Part shown: positions 26,747 through 35,912 of the stretch, one piece after another
Numbering within the stretch: the stretch's first letter is position 1
Layout of the letters: every line of letters starts with the position of its first letter
Assembly (NCBI GenBank): GCA_029432815.1
Contig: JAROBA010000038.1
Location: 1 to 51,638 of the forward strand
Direction: 5' to 3'
DNA length: 51,638 bases
From: Pontiellaceae bacterium B1224
Lineage (GTDB): Bacteria > Verrucomicrobiota > Kiritimatiellia > Kiritimatiellales > Pontiellaceae
Notes under the pieces: generated by a model
Databases searched by the model: none
The model's input: the letters and a program-made list of their open reading frames with translations, nothing else
Told to the model about the DNA's origin: nothing
Program-made: the position numbers and the translations under genes

Positions 26747-27562
26747 TCAAGCTGCAGGCCCTGCAATATCTTTACCGCATGTCTTGAGTGCGTTTTTATT
26801 CATGTATTCACGAGCGTCCTGAACAAACTGCCCGACCGCCTGATTCTCGGGGAGAAGCTGTTCAAACCTCCCGATAATATTCCGCTCGGAAACAAGTTGA
26901 AACGAAACCGGATAATTCAGGTCGTAAATCCAGCAAAGCTGCATCATCAGGAAATCCGCAAGCGATCGGACCGCTTCGGTGGAACAGGAACGATGCTTCA
27001 GGATTTGGCAAAGCACATCGGGGCTGACCGGCCCTTGGAGAACAATCTGGGGCAGCATGTTGGGCAGTTCCTGGAAACCGTCCGCCTCAATTGAATCGAG
27101 TACGATGCGGTAGATGTCGAGCTTGTCGGCATCGCGGATGAGCTTGAGAAAGGGGCGGCTTACTTCGGCCAAATGGTCTGGTTCGTTTTTTGCGTTATGG
27201 TAGCGGATTCCGTCCAGTAGCACAGCTCGCTCTTCAGGCGCAAGGGTAGGGAGGATTCCGCTTTCCCGCACAATCTCCCAACCGCGCTCCCCGTGGTTGA
27301 TCGCGGCGGAATCCATAAAAGTTCCAAACTCTGTAAACTGTGAAAAACGGCCCACATCATGAAGCCAGCCCAAGGCTTCCGCCCGGTTTGCTTCCGTTGC
27401 ATTCCAGCCCATGTCCTCCGCCAGTTGTCGGGAATTATCGGCCACTCGTTGACAGTGATCCACCTTCAACTGGAGAACCGGATTCAGTTTCCTCTCGATG
27501 GCAAAGCTTTTGGTGTAGTTCGTAAACCAAAACTTAATGGTCTGTAATTGCGCGGAGTTCAT
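26747..27562 (-). CDS. HD-domain phosphohydrolase
   Basis: This 271-residue protein has the HD motif set: an early His (VDHCQRVA), HD in GWLHDVGRFSQF, and a late Asp in RDADKLDIYR. HD proteins are metal-dependent phosphohydrolases, often acting on nucleotides; the substrate is unknown. Its start overlaps the stop of the upstream radical SAM gene by 4 bp, so the two are translationally coupled. Confidence 0.85.
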   Translation of the reverse strand: MNSAQLQTIKFWFTNYTKSFAIERKLNPVLQLKVDHCQRVADNSRQLAEDMGWNATEANRAEALGWLHDVGRFSQFTEFGTFMDSAAINHGERGWEIVRESGILPTLAPEERAVLLDGIRYHNAKNEPDHLAEVSRPFLKLIRDADKLDIYRIVLDSIEADGFQELPNMLPQIVLQGPVSPDVLCQILKHRSCSTEAVRSLADFLMMQLCWIYDLNYPVSFQLVSERNIIGRFEQLLPENQAVGQFVQDAREYMNKNALKTCGKDIAGPAA

Positions 27563-28530
27563 GGTGCGGTGTAGTACGGTGTGCTCTCGCCTGCCGCGGC
27601 ATGGATTTGATTGGTGCGCTCCAGCTTTCCGACATATTTCGAGACTTCATTGATGTGGAGGCCGAGCACGTCAGAAATTTCGGTTGCGGTGCAGGGGCGC
27701 CGTTGGAGCATGGCTAGAATCGTGTCTTCGTTGGCCGTGGCTGACGGAATGGCATTTGAGCTGAACTCGGCAATAATTTCGGCATTCGGAGTAAAAACGT
27801 CCACGAACTGTTCCAGCTGTTCCTTCGGCACGGGATGAACAAAGCCCTCGGCCGGCGGGCGCACGGCGGTGTTCAGCTGAATACGATCGGGCTTGAACGT
27901 TGCCGCCAATTCGGAAATCCGCGAAAGATCTTTTGGAGTCGAATTTATGCCCCATATAACAAAAACCTCGAGCCACAGCTCACCGGCAAACTCTTTGCGG
28001 AAGTGCTGGAGTCCCTCAACGAGAATATCAAGAGCGATATTCGCAGCTGGCCGGTTAATCGTTTCAAACAATGCCTGGTTACCGGCGCTTAACGATACTT
28101 TGACGATGTTGGCTTTCGAGGCGGCAGCTCGAACGTCGGCGTATTTCAGCAAAGAACCATTGGTGAGCAACACCACCGGAATATCGGAGGTGTTGCGGAC
28201 AAATTCAATGACTTCGCCAAAGCGGGAATGCAGGGTGGGCTCTCCCGAACCGGCCAGCGAAATATAATCCGCCTCGCCGGAGCTTTCCAACCAGTCGCCG
28301 AGTTCTTCGATGACTTCATGGACAGGAATATATTCTTTCCGTTTGGTTGTTTTGACAGTGGTTCGGCCCAATTGGCAGAACACACAATCGAAGCTGCATG
28401 TTTTATACGGCGTCAGGTCGACGCCCAGCGAACGGCCGAATCGGCGCGATGGCACCGGGCCGAATAAATAGTTGTATTTTTTCACGGTATTGCCTTGGTT
28501 CGATTTAGTTAAGCTCCCTTTTAGTTTCAT
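27559..28530 (-). CDS. radical SAM protein with C-terminal winged-helix-like segment
   Basis: This 323-residue protein has a cluster motif CSFDCVFCQLG (CxxxCxxC, residues about 45-55) after FGPVPSRRFGRSLGVDL. A SAM-binding SLAGSGEPTLH and TNGSLL follow, and the C-terminal 60 residues look like a helix-turn-helix (CTATEISDVLGLHINEVSKY). The group (COG0731-like) is widespread in anaerobes with unclear substrates. It is the middle gene of an operon DsrE lipoprotein - radical SAM - HD protein. A fragment of a second copy lies at 24630. Confidence 0.88.
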   Translation of the reverse strand: MKLKGSLTKSNQGNTVKKYNYLFGPVPSRRFGRSLGVDLTPYKTCSFDCVFCQLGRTTVKTTKRKEYIPVHEVIEELGDWLESSGEADYISLAGSGEPTLHSRFGEVIEFVRNTSDIPVVLLTNGSLLKYADVRAAASKANIVKVSLSAGNQALFETINRPAANIALDILVEGLQHFRKEFAGELWLEVFVIWGINSTPKDLSRISELAATFKPDRIQLNTAVRPPAEGFVHPVPKEQLEQFVDVFTPNAEIIAEFSSNAIPSATANEDTILAMLQRRPCTATEISDVLGLHINEVSKYVGKLERTNQIHAAAGESTPYYTAP

Positions 28531-28554
28531 CGGCCGCTCTGAGAGTAAACGGTG

Positions 28555-28998
28555 TTAATAATCCAGCGTCAGAATGCGGCCTTGGGTGAAGGAAAAGAAT
28601 TTGGCTTTGTCGGCCACTTCAACTCCGTCGGCCAGATCAGCCGGGGTTTTACCTGCGGCTTTCAGACAACCGGGACACGCCATCAGCGTTACGCCCTTCT
28701 GTGGTAGCGATGCCAGTTGGGTTTTGGACGTTGGAAAATGTGAGAAGGAAATATCTTCGGCATCGTTAAGCACAACTTCAATGCCCTTGATGTCGAAATA
28801 GACCAACACATCGTGATCGGCCGACATGAGATCCGCCATTTGCAGCGCCATCAAAACCCGATGCGCATCGTCTGTTCCGTGGCTGATATGAATGAATGCC
28901 CCGTCGCGCGTTTCGCCCGTTGTTCTGCACGTGCACGCTCCCGTAAGTATTCCGAGCGATACCACCACAATCCATAGCCCACTGCGTTTTAATTTCAT
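28555..28998 (-). CDS. exported DsrE-family lipoprotein
   Basis: This 147-residue precursor has a signal sequence ending in a lipobox (GILTGAC). The mature part has a DsrE/YchN-like fold pattern: FIHISHGTDDAHRVLMAL, VLVYFDIKGIEVV, and MACPGCLKAAG with two Cys. Cytoplasmic DsrE proteins relay sulfur through such Cys; a lipid-anchored form outside the membrane is less common. It is first in the operon with the radical SAM gene, 24 bp upstream. Confidence 0.83.
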   Translation of the reverse strand: MKLKRSGLWIVVVSLGILTGACTCRTTGETRDGAFIHISHGTDDAHRVLMALQMADLMSADHDVLVYFDIKGIEVVLNDAEDISFSHFPTSKTQLASLPQKGVTLMACPGCLKAAGKTPADLADGVEVADKAKFFSFTQGRILTLDY

Positions 28999-29275
28999 CG
29001 GTGTTCTCCTTTTGAATTTTACGTTTACCGTATGTTGACGACTTGTTGCTTACATAAAACCGTACTCCTAATAGGTATATTGACAAGGTGTAATGGAAGC
29101 GGATGGTAGGTCCATAAAATGCGGATTTTGAAAATCCGTAATAAATACCCTGAATTATGCGGGGATAGTATTGCAAAACTGAATTTTAGGAATATCTTGA
29201 AGGTGTCCGCCGACAATAAAGGGAGGACAAAAATAGGGGCATACATTGGATTAAAGCTTGGTCAGGAGAACTAAA
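28999..29275. promoter_or_regulatory. divergent spacer between the DsrE lipoprotein and nifJ
   Basis: This 277-bp region must hold promoters for both directions. CCTAATAGG is a short perfect palindrome near 29067, followed by TTGACA near 29081. No convincing -10 could be paired with it. No coding sequence was seen. Confidence 0.4.
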
Positions 29276-32200
29276 ATGAGCACGACGCGAACCATCATTG
29301 ACGGAAACGAAGCCACGGCCTACATGGCGCATAAAATCAACGAGGTTTGCGCCATCTATCCAATCACCCCCTCCTCCAACATGGGGGAATGGGCCGACCA
29401 ATGGTCATCCGAAGGACGCACCAATATTTGGGGAACCATCCCCGATGTGGTGGAGCTCCAAAGCGAGGGCGGCGCCAGCGGAGCGGTTCACGGAGCGTTG
29501 CAGGCGGGTGCGCTCACGACCACCTTCACGGCCTCACAGGGCCTGTTGCTCATGATTCCGAACATGCATAAAATTGCGGGCGAACTGACGTCGACCGTTT
29601 TCCATGTGGCGGCCCGCTCCGTCGCCAGTCAGGCGCTTTCCATTTTCGGCGATCATTCGGATGTGATGGCCACGCGGACAACCGGCTTTGCGCTCTTGGC
29701 TTCCTGTTCGGTTCAGGAAGCGATGGATATGGCGCTGATTGCGCAGGCCGCGACGCTTGCCACGCGTGTGCCGTTTGTCCACTTTTTCGACGGCTTCCGC
29801 ACCTCGCACGAGGTCAGTACGGTGGAGGTGATTCCGGACGAACAGATCCGCGCAATGATGAATGACGAGCAGGTTCTGGCCCACCGCGCGCGGGGCCTCT
29901 CGCCGGAGCGGCCCGTGGTACGCGGTACGGCGCAGAATCCCGATGTGTTTTTCCAGGGCCGGGAAACCGTCAATTCGTATTATCTCAACGCGCCGGACCT
30001 CGTGCAGGGTGTTATGGATCAGTTTGCAGATGTGGTGGGGCGCAAGTATAAACTCTTCGATTATTTCGGTGCCCCCGATGCGGAACGTATCGTCATGCTG
30101 ATGGCCTCCGGTGCGGAAACGGCGCATGAAACGGTTGAGTTCCTGCAGGCGCAGGGCGAAAAGGTCGGCGTCATCAAAGTCCGTCTCTATCGCCCGTTCT
30201 CGGAAAAACATTTACTGCAGGCGATTCCGAAAACCGTCAAGGCGATCGCGGTGTTGGACCGCACGAAAGAGCCCGGCGCCAATGGCGAACCGCTCTATAA
30301 AGACGTCGTTACCGCGCTGGCGCAGGCGGCGGCCGATGGAACCTTGTCGACTGCCGGCATGCCTCGCATCATCGGTGGCCGGTTCGGGCTATCCTCCAAG
30401 GAATTTAATCCGGGCATGGTGAAAGGCGTGTTGGATGAATTGAAGAAGGAGCAACCGAAAAACCATTTTACGATCGGGATCCATGACGATGTAACGCATA
30501 CCAGTCTGGACTTTGATTCGAATTTTAATACGGAACCGGACGAGGTGGTCCGGGCGATGTTCTATGGCTTGGGCTCCGACGGCACGGTGGGCGCCAATAA
30601 AAACTCCATCAAGATTATCGGAACGGAAACCGATAACTTTGCTCAGGGCTATTTTGTGTATGATTCCAAGAAGGCGGGGGCGCAGACGATCTCGCATCTG
30701 CGGTTCGGTCCCGCTCCGATCCATTCCACCTATCTGATCCAATCGGCCAACTTCGTCGCCTGCCATCAGTTTGTTTTCCTGCTGAAAATCGATGTGTTGA
30801 AAAATGCCCGGGCAGGCGCGGTGTTCCTGCTGAACAGTCCGTACGGCACCGATGAAACCTGGGACCGGATTCCCCGGCCGGTGCAGGAAGAGATGATTGA
30901 AAAGAATCTGAAGTTCTACGTCATCGATGCTTATAAAGTGGCGAAGGAAGCGGGCATGGGCGGGCGCGTCAATACCATCATGCAGACTTGTTTCTTTGCG
31001 ATATCGGGCGTGCTGCCGCGGGACGAAGCCATTGAAAAAATTAAAGGCGCCATTCGGAAGACCTATGGCCGCAAGGGCGAAGAGATTGTGAAAATGAACT
31101 TTAATGCGGTCGAGCAATCGCTGGCCAACCTGCATGAAGTGCCGTTGCCCGACCGGGCGAGCGGAACCCTTGAGATGCCGCCCGCCGTGCCGCCGGAAGC
31201 GCCGGAGTTTGTGCAGCGCGTAACGGCGGAAATCATGGCCCGTCGCGGCGATGAGTTGCCGGTCAGTGCTTTGCCGGTAGACGGCACCTATCCCTCGGCA
31301 ACGACGCAATGGGAGCGGCGCAATATTTCGCTCTATGTCCCGGTGTGGGACGAAGACCTCTGCATTCAATGCGGCAATTGCAGTCTCGTTTGTCCGCATG
31401 CGGTGATCCGCGCGAAGAAATACGATGCCGCTGCACTCACCGATGCGCCGGCGACGTTTAAGTCGGTTCCGTACAAAGGCAAAGCAGTTTCGGAGGGAAC
31501 CCGCTACACGATCCAATGCTCGCCCGAAGACTGCACCGGATGCGGACTGTGCGTGGAGGTGTGCCCGGCCAAGAGCAAGGAGCAGGCGGGGCGAAAAGCG
31601 CTGAACATGGCGCCGAAAGAAAACCGATTTGATGCCGAATGCGAAAACTGGGCGTTCTTTAAGGAACTGCCGGACGTTGATCGGCAGAGCCTGAATCTGG
31701 CGCAAATCAAAGACGTGCAGTTCACGCGGCCGTTGTTTGAATTTTCGGGTGCGTGCGCCGGCTGCGGAGAAACACCCTACATAAAGATGCTCAGTCAGCT
31801 GTTCGGCGACCGGGCCATGGTGGCCAACGCGACGGGCTGTTCGTCGATCTATGGCGGCAATCTGCCGACGACGCCATGGAGCTGCGATGCAAACGGGCGT
31901 GGCCCGGCGTGGTCGAACTCCCTGTTCGAAGACAATGCCGAATTCGGTTTCGGCTTCCGGCTGACGGTGGACAAGCATCGGAAGTATGCCGAGGAACTCG
32001 TCGAAAAAATGAAGGACCGGATTGGGGCCGCGTTAGCCGATGAGTTGATTCATGCCGAACAGAAAACGGAAGCCGATATTGCGGCGCAGCGCGAACGCGT
32101 GGCGGAGATGAAGAAAAAAATCCAGGGATTGGAAAGTCCCGAGGCCCAACAATTGGTTTCGGTCGCCGACCAGCTGGTCAAGCGCAGCATCTGGCTGCTC

Positions 32201-32857
32201 GGCGGTGACGGCTGGGCCTACGATATCGGCTACGGCGGACTGGACCATGTGCTGGCATCGGGCCGCAATGTGAACACGCTGGTGCTGGACACCGAAGTCT
32301 ATTCCAATACCGGTGGGCAGGCCTCCAAGGCAACCCCGCGCGCGGCCGTGGCCAAATTCGCGGCGGGCGGCAAACCCACCGGTAAAAAGGATCTGGGTAT
32401 GCTGGCTATGTGTTATGGAAACATCTATGTGGCCAAAATTTCCATCGGGGCCAATCCGCGGCATGCCCTGCGGGCCTTCCTTGAGGCGGAAGCCTATGAT
32501 GGGCCGTCGCTGATCATTGCCTATTCGCACTGCATCGCGCACGGCATCAACTTGCAGAACGGTTTGGAACAACAGAAGCGCGCCGTTCAATGCGGCTACT
32601 GGCCGCTCTTTACCTACAATCCGGATTTGGCGAAGGCCGGTAAAAATCCGCTGACCCTGACCTCGAAGGATCCGTCCATCCCGCTGAAGGATTATGCGTA
32701 TAACGAAATCCGATACAAAATGCTGACCCACAGCAAACCGAAAGAGGCGGAGCATCTCATCAAACTGGCCCAGTCGGATGTCGATAGCCGCTGGGCGATG
32801 TACAAAAAATGGGCCGCCGAATCTCAACCGGAATCCCTCGACACAAAAGGAGCGTGA
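29276..32857 (+). CDS. nifJ: pyruvate:ferredoxin (flavodoxin) oxidoreductase
   Basis: This 1193-residue single-chain enzyme oxidises pyruvate and CoA to acetyl-CoA and CO2 and reduces ferredoxin. The domains appear in normal order: ThDP pyrimidine domain (YPITPSSNMGE near 33), CoA-binding and transketolase-C domains, two 4Fe-4S motifs (CIQCGNCSLVCP near 697; CTGCGLCVEVCP near 750), the proximal-cluster start CAGCGETP near 826 and the ThDP-Mg motif GGDGWAYDIGYGG near 976. The length is typical. The ATG at 29276 has CAGGAG in front and is preferred over an upstream in-frame start. The next gene starts 3 bp downstream. Confidence 0.96.
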   Translation: MSTTRTIIDGNEATAYMAHKINEVCAIYPITPSSNMGEWADQWSSEGRTNIWGTIPDVVELQSEGGASGAVHGALQAGALTTTFTASQGLLLMIPNMHKIAGELTSTVFHVAARSVASQALSIFGDHSDVMATRTTGFALLASCSVQEAMDMALIAQAATLATRVPFVHFFDGFRTSHEVSTVEVIPDEQIRAMMNDEQVLAHRARGLSPERPVVRGTAQNPDVFFQGRETVNSYYLNAPDLVQGVMDQFADVVGRKYKLFDYFGAPDAERIVMLMASGAETAHETVEFLQAQGEKVGVIKVRLYRPFSEKHLLQAIPKTVKAIAVLDRTKEPGANGEPLYKDVVTALAQAAADGTLSTAGMPRIIGGRFGLSSKEFNPGMVKGVLDELKKEQPKNHFTIGIHDDVTHTSLDFDSNFNTEPDEVVRAMFYGLGSDGTVGANKNSIKIIGTETDNFAQGYFVYDSKKAGAQTISHLRFGPAPIHSTYLIQSANFVACHQFVFLLKIDVLKNARAGAVFLLNSPYGTDETWDRIPRPVQEEMIEKNLKFYVIDAYKVAKEAGMGGRVNTIMQTCFFAISGVLPRDEAIEKIKGAIRKTYGRKGEEIVKMNFNAVEQSLANLHEVPLPDRASGTLEMPPAVPPEAPEFVQRVTAEIMARRGDELPVSALPVDGTYPSATTQWERRNISLYVPVWDEDLCIQCGNCSLVCPHAVIRAKKYDAAALTDAPATFKSVPYKGKAVSEGTRYTIQCSPEDCTGCGLCVEVCPAKSKEQAGRKALNMAPKENRFDAECENWAFFKELPDVDRQSLNLAQIKDVQFTRPLFEFSGACAGCGETPYIKMLSQLFGDRAMVANATGCSSIYGGNLPTTPWSCDANGRGPAWSNSLFEDNAEFGFGFRLTVDKHRKYAEELVEKMKDRIGAALADELIHAEQKTEADIAAQRERVAEMKKKIQGLESPEAQQLVSVADQLVKRSIWLLGGDGWAYDIGYGGLDHVLASGRNVNTLVLDTEVYSNTGGQASKATPRAAVAKFAAGGKPTGKKDLGMLAMCYGNIYVAKISIGANPRHALRAFLEAEAYDGPSLIIAYSHCIAHGINLQNGLEQQKRAVQCGYWPLFTYNPDLAKAGKNPLTLTSKDPSIPLKDYAYNEIRYKMLTHSKPKEAEHLIKLAQSDVDSRWAMYKKWAAESQPESLDTKGA

Positions 32858-32860
32858 GCC

Positions 32861-33865
32861 ATGAATCTAAAAACTGAATACATGGGATTAAGCCTGAAAA
32901 ATCCACTAGTCCCTTCCGCATCACCGCTTTCGGAAACCGTGGATGGCATCCGGCGGATGCAGGATGCCGGTGCGGCGGCGATCGTGATGTTCTCCATTTT
33001 TGAAGAGCAGATTCAGCACGATGAAAAAGCGCTGGATCATCTCCTCTCAGCGGGCTCGGAAAGCTTTCCCGAAGCGATGTCCTATTTTCCGGATCTGGGC
33101 GAATATCAGGTCGGCCCGAATCAATACATCCAGCTCATCGGTGAGGCGGTGCAGGCGGTGGATATTCCAATCATTGGAAGTCTGAACGGGGTGTCGCACG
33201 AAGGCTGGATTGATTACGCCAAACAGATCGAGCAGGCCGGCGCAAAAGGTATCGAGCTGAATGCCTACTATATTCCGACCGATCCAACGCTCAACGGGGA
33301 GCAGGTGGAAACAATGTATATCGATGTGCTGAAAGCAGTGAAAAAAGCGGTGCGGATTCCGGTGGCCATCAAGCTCAGCCCGTTTTTCTCCGCCATGGCC
33401 AACATGGCAACCAGGCTGGATGCGGCGGGCGCGGATGCGCTTGTGCTGTTCAACCGGTTCTATCAGCCGGACTTCGACCTCGACCATTTGGAGGTGGTGC
33501 CGAACCTCGACCTGAGCACCTCGGCAGAAATGCGCCTGCCCCTGCTTTGGATTGCCGTTCTTTGCGGTAAAATCAACGCGTCCATGGCCGCAACGACCGG
33601 TGTCCACACCGGTGAAGATATAGCGAAATATCTGTTGGCCGGTGCCGATGCGGTCATGACGACCTCGGCGCTGCTGCAGCATGGGGTGGGGCATATTGCC
33701 ACGCTATTGAACGAACTGATGGCCTGGATGGAATCGAAGGAATACGAATCCGTCGAACAGATGAAAGGCGCCATGAGCCAGCAGTCGGTTGCCAACCCCG
33801 CCGCGTTCGAACGCGCCAACTACATCAAAGCCCTCGAAGAATACAAAACCCAATACGACGCATAG
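32861..33865 (+). CDS. dihydroorotate dehydrogenase-like flavoprotein
   Basis: This 334-residue protein resembles PyrD-type TIM-barrel FMN enzymes (MGLSLKNPLVPSASPLSE, IELNAYYIPTDP, VAIKLSPFFSAM, GADAVMTTSALL). The PyrD catalytic Cys or Ser loop is not obvious, and family members beside nifJ are usually annotated only as dihydroorotate dehydrogenase-like. Tight coupling to nifJ suggests a role in ferredoxin-linked electron transfer rather than pyrimidine synthesis (inference). A palindrome copy lies at 33165-33179, encoding IPIIGS. Confidence 0.85.
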   Translation: MNLKTEYMGLSLKNPLVPSASPLSETVDGIRRMQDAGAAAIVMFSIFEEQIQHDEKALDHLLSAGSESFPEAMSYFPDLGEYQVGPNQYIQLIGEAVQAVDIPIIGSLNGVSHEGWIDYAKQIEQAGAKGIELNAYYIPTDPTLNGEQVETMYIDVLKAVKKAVRIPVAIKLSPFFSAMANMATRLDAAGADALVLFNRFYQPDFDLDHLEVVPNLDLSTSAEMRLPLLWIAVLCGKINASMAATTGVHTGEDIAKYLLAGADAVMTTSALLQHGVGHIATLLNELMAWMESKEYESVEQMKGAMSQQSVANPAAFERANYIKALEEYKTQYDA

Positions 33866-33914
33866 CGCGGCAGATCAAAAGACTGCCGAACTTCCAGAGC
33901 TAGGGGGCAATTAA

Positions 33915-33983
33915 ACACAAAGGCACGAAGGACACTAAGCATGGAGAGGGCCGTACTACTTGGTGTCCTTCGTGCCTTTGTGT
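33915..33983. repeat. perfect 21-bp inverted repeat
   Basis: The arms (33915-33935 and 33963-33983) are perfectly complementary; the left arm begins ACACAAAGGCACGAAGG. The loop is 27 nt and no T-run follows. It lies after the nifJ operon and could act as a transcript end or mobile repeat. Confidence 0.75.
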
Positions 33984-34002
33984 CTGGATGCATGCCGGTG
34001 TG

Positions 34003-34070
34003 GGTAGGGATGGCTCTCCGAGCCGTCCGCCGAACGAGCAGTTTGGCGTATGCGTGCGGCTGGATGGTGA
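34003..34070. repeat. REP-like element, copy 1
   Basis: GGTAGGGATGGCTC-TCC-GAGCCGTCC forms a 9-bp hairpin with a 3-nt loop. The same arrangement occurs at 49852-49921. Both copies follow a CACGAA-type inverted repeat. Confidence 0.65.
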
Positions 34071-34506
34071 TTTTGAAAGTAGAACAAGCGTCCCGTTTTT
34101 TTGCTCGGCCAAGCTCGTTGGGCGGAAGACCGGGTGGAACCGGTCGCTCCAAAAGGGGGGATCGCCATCAGTTCAACGGGTCGTGCTATTTTCTGGCAAG
34201 AACCTGGACGACGGTTGCGCGGCCGTGGAACGAGTTGTGATTTCACTGTCGTCTGAGAGGCCAGGTGGCTGGGATATTCATTTTTAAGCGGTTGCAATAC
34301 TGCTACCTGAAAAGTGCCTAGGGGTTGCATTGTTGCTGTATTGCTTCTGTCGCTATGAAGTGTCATGCAGTTCGTTATGCTTTGTGGTGCAGTTGGTTTT
34401 GTCATTTATTATGTCGGAGAAAATAGATGGCATTGTTGATGCGGGGTATGGGGTGGATGGTCTGGTTGCGAGGCAGTCAGGACAACAGATCGGAAGGAGG
34501 CCTATT

Positions 34507-34800
34507 ATGCCACACGGAGATAAAGCAGGGCCCGCAGGAGCAGGTCCCATGAAAGGAAGAAGAGCCGGATATTGCACCGGCAACGTCCGGGCTGGATGGC
34601 AAGCACCCAGCTCCGGCAGAGCGGGTAGGGCTCACAGTACAGGGTGGGGATTTCATCGTTTCCCCCGCGACTATCAAACAGTCACACCGACAGAAACGGA
34701 TGTCAGTCGCAAAGCGCTGGAGTCTGAACGTGACGTATTGCACGGCCAGCTCGAAGAAATCGAACAACAGTTGTCTGCAAATAAAGCAACGAATAAATAA
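34507..34800 (+). CDS. DUF5320 family protein
   Basis: This 97-residue protein begins MPHGDKAGPAGAGPMKGRRA, the DUF5320 start, and ends in a coiled coil (ALESERDVLHGQLEEIEQQL). The ATG follows GGAAGGAGG by 7 bp; an upstream in-frame extension lacks family similarity. It is 37 bp upstream of a ferredoxin gene, so it is likely co-expressed with it. It is the third DUF5320-type gene of the window. Confidence 0.83.
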   Translation: MPHGDKAGPAGAGPMKGRRAGYCTGNVRAGWQAPSSGRAGRAHSTGWGFHRFPRDYQTVTPTETDVSRKALESERDVLHGQLEEIEQQLSANKATNK

Positions 34801-34837
34801 TCAACGGGAAAGCCTGTAAATACGGAGGAATAGAAGA

Positions 34838-35014
34838 ATGGCAGCACAAGTGAATACAGAAGACTGCACGGGATGCGGTGCTTGCGTGGACGTTTGCCCG
34901 GAGGAAGCAATCAGAATAGGGGGCGATGGCAAAGCCGTGGTTGATCCGGCGAAATGCACGGAGTGCGGTCTTTGCGTGGATGCCTGTCCGGTTGAAGCAA
35001 TCGCGATTCCGTAA
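34838..35014 (+). CDS. 2[4Fe-4S] ferredoxin
   Basis: This 58-residue clostridial-type ferredoxin has two cluster motifs, CTGCGACVDVCP and CTECGLCVDACP. A GGAGG site precedes the ATG. It is a natural electron acceptor for the pyruvate:ferredoxin oxidoreductase encoded about 2 kb upstream. Confidence 0.93.
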   Translation: MAAQVNTEDCTGCGACVDVCPEEAIRIGGDGKAVVDPAKCTECGLCVDACPVEAIAIP

Positions 35015-35030
35015 AGGTTGGAGGATTGCA

Positions 35031-35912
35031 TTGTATGTCGGGGAAGGAAAGATCCCGCTGAAAAACGGTCATCGGGTTTGGTATCGACGGGTTGGAGATG
35101 GCGATGGGATTCCGTTGCTGGTGTTGCACGGCGGCCCCGGAGCTGGCCACGACTATCTGGAGCCGCTCGAAAATCTGGCGGAGGATCGCCCGGTGGTCTT
35201 CTACGATCAGTTGGGTTGCGGGAAGTCCGACCAGCCCAATGATCGCTCCCTCTGGCGGATGGAGCGTTTCCTCTCGGAGTTGGACGAGGTGCGCGAAGCT
35301 TTGGGCCTGAATGAGGTTCATCTGTTCGGCCACTCCTCGGGAGGCATGATGACCATCGACTACATGCTCTCCAAGCCGGGAGGCGTAGCCAGCCTGATTC
35401 TGGCGGATTCGTGTGCGAGCATGCCCCAATTGGAACAAGAGCTGAAACGGCTGAAATCCCGGTTGCCTAGAGAAATCATTGCAACGCTGGATCGCTTCGA
35501 GGCGAGAGGCGATTTTCAAAACCCCAAATACAGGGAGGCCGTTGCGTCGTTTTACAAACGGCATGTTTGCCGGTTATCCTCGATGCCGGATTGCCTTCGG
35601 CGAACGACGGAAAACCTGAAAGGCAATCCGGTCTACGAAACCATGAACGGCCCGAACGAGCTGACGATTACCGGAAACCTCAAAGACTGGGACCGTTCAG
35701 ATCAGCTTGGCCGGATTTCGGTCCCCACGCTGATTCTCGTAGGGCGTCATGATGAACTGACCCCGGCCTGTTCCGATACGATCCATCAAGGCATCGCCGG
35801 CTCGAAATTAGTGGTTTTTGAAAAGAGCTCGCATATCCCCCACATCGAGGAAGGGGCCGCCTATCTCAGCACCGTGTCCGCTTTTCTGTCTCAGGTTGAC
35901 AAGCGTTGCTAA
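35031..35912 (+). CDS. alpha/beta hydrolase, proline iminopeptidase-like
   Basis: This protein of about 293 residues has oxyanion-hole motif HGGPGAGHDY, VFYDQLGCGKSD, nucleophile motif GHSSGG (Ser near 101) and a late Asp/His pair (GRHDELT, KSSHIPHIEE). This pattern is typical of the proline iminopeptidase / tricorn-interacting factor group. The TTG start is proposed because GGAGG lies 6 bp before it and the longer frame would overlap the ferredoxin gene. The substrate is unknown. Confidence 0.82.
   Translation: MYVGEGKIPLKNGHRVWYRRVGDGDGIPLLVLHGGPGAGHDYLEPLENLAEDRPVVFYDQLGCGKSDQPNDRSLWRMERFLSELDEVREALGLNEVHLFGHSSGGMMTIDYMLSKPGGVASLILADSCASMPQLEQELKRLKSRLPREIIATLDRFEARGDFQNPKYREAVASFYKRHVCRLSSMPDCLRRTTENLKGNPVYETMNGPNELTITGNLKDWDRSDQLGRISVPTLILVGRHDELTPACSDTIHQGIAGSKLVVFEKSSHIPHIEEGAAYLSTVSAFLSQVDKRC

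Larger units (their letters stand above)
33866..34506. other. 640-bp spacer made largely of repeats
   Basis: It holds the long perfect inverted repeat at 33915-33983 and the REP-like element at 34003-34070. From 34071 to 34506 I see no recognisable gene. The DUF5320 gene that follows has its own strong ribosome-binding site. Confidence 0.5.

Noticed and set aside
30389-31978. 529-codon open frame antisense to nifJ
   Set aside because: Shadow frame of a GC-rich, clearly functional gene; the translation is His/Arg-rich nonsense.
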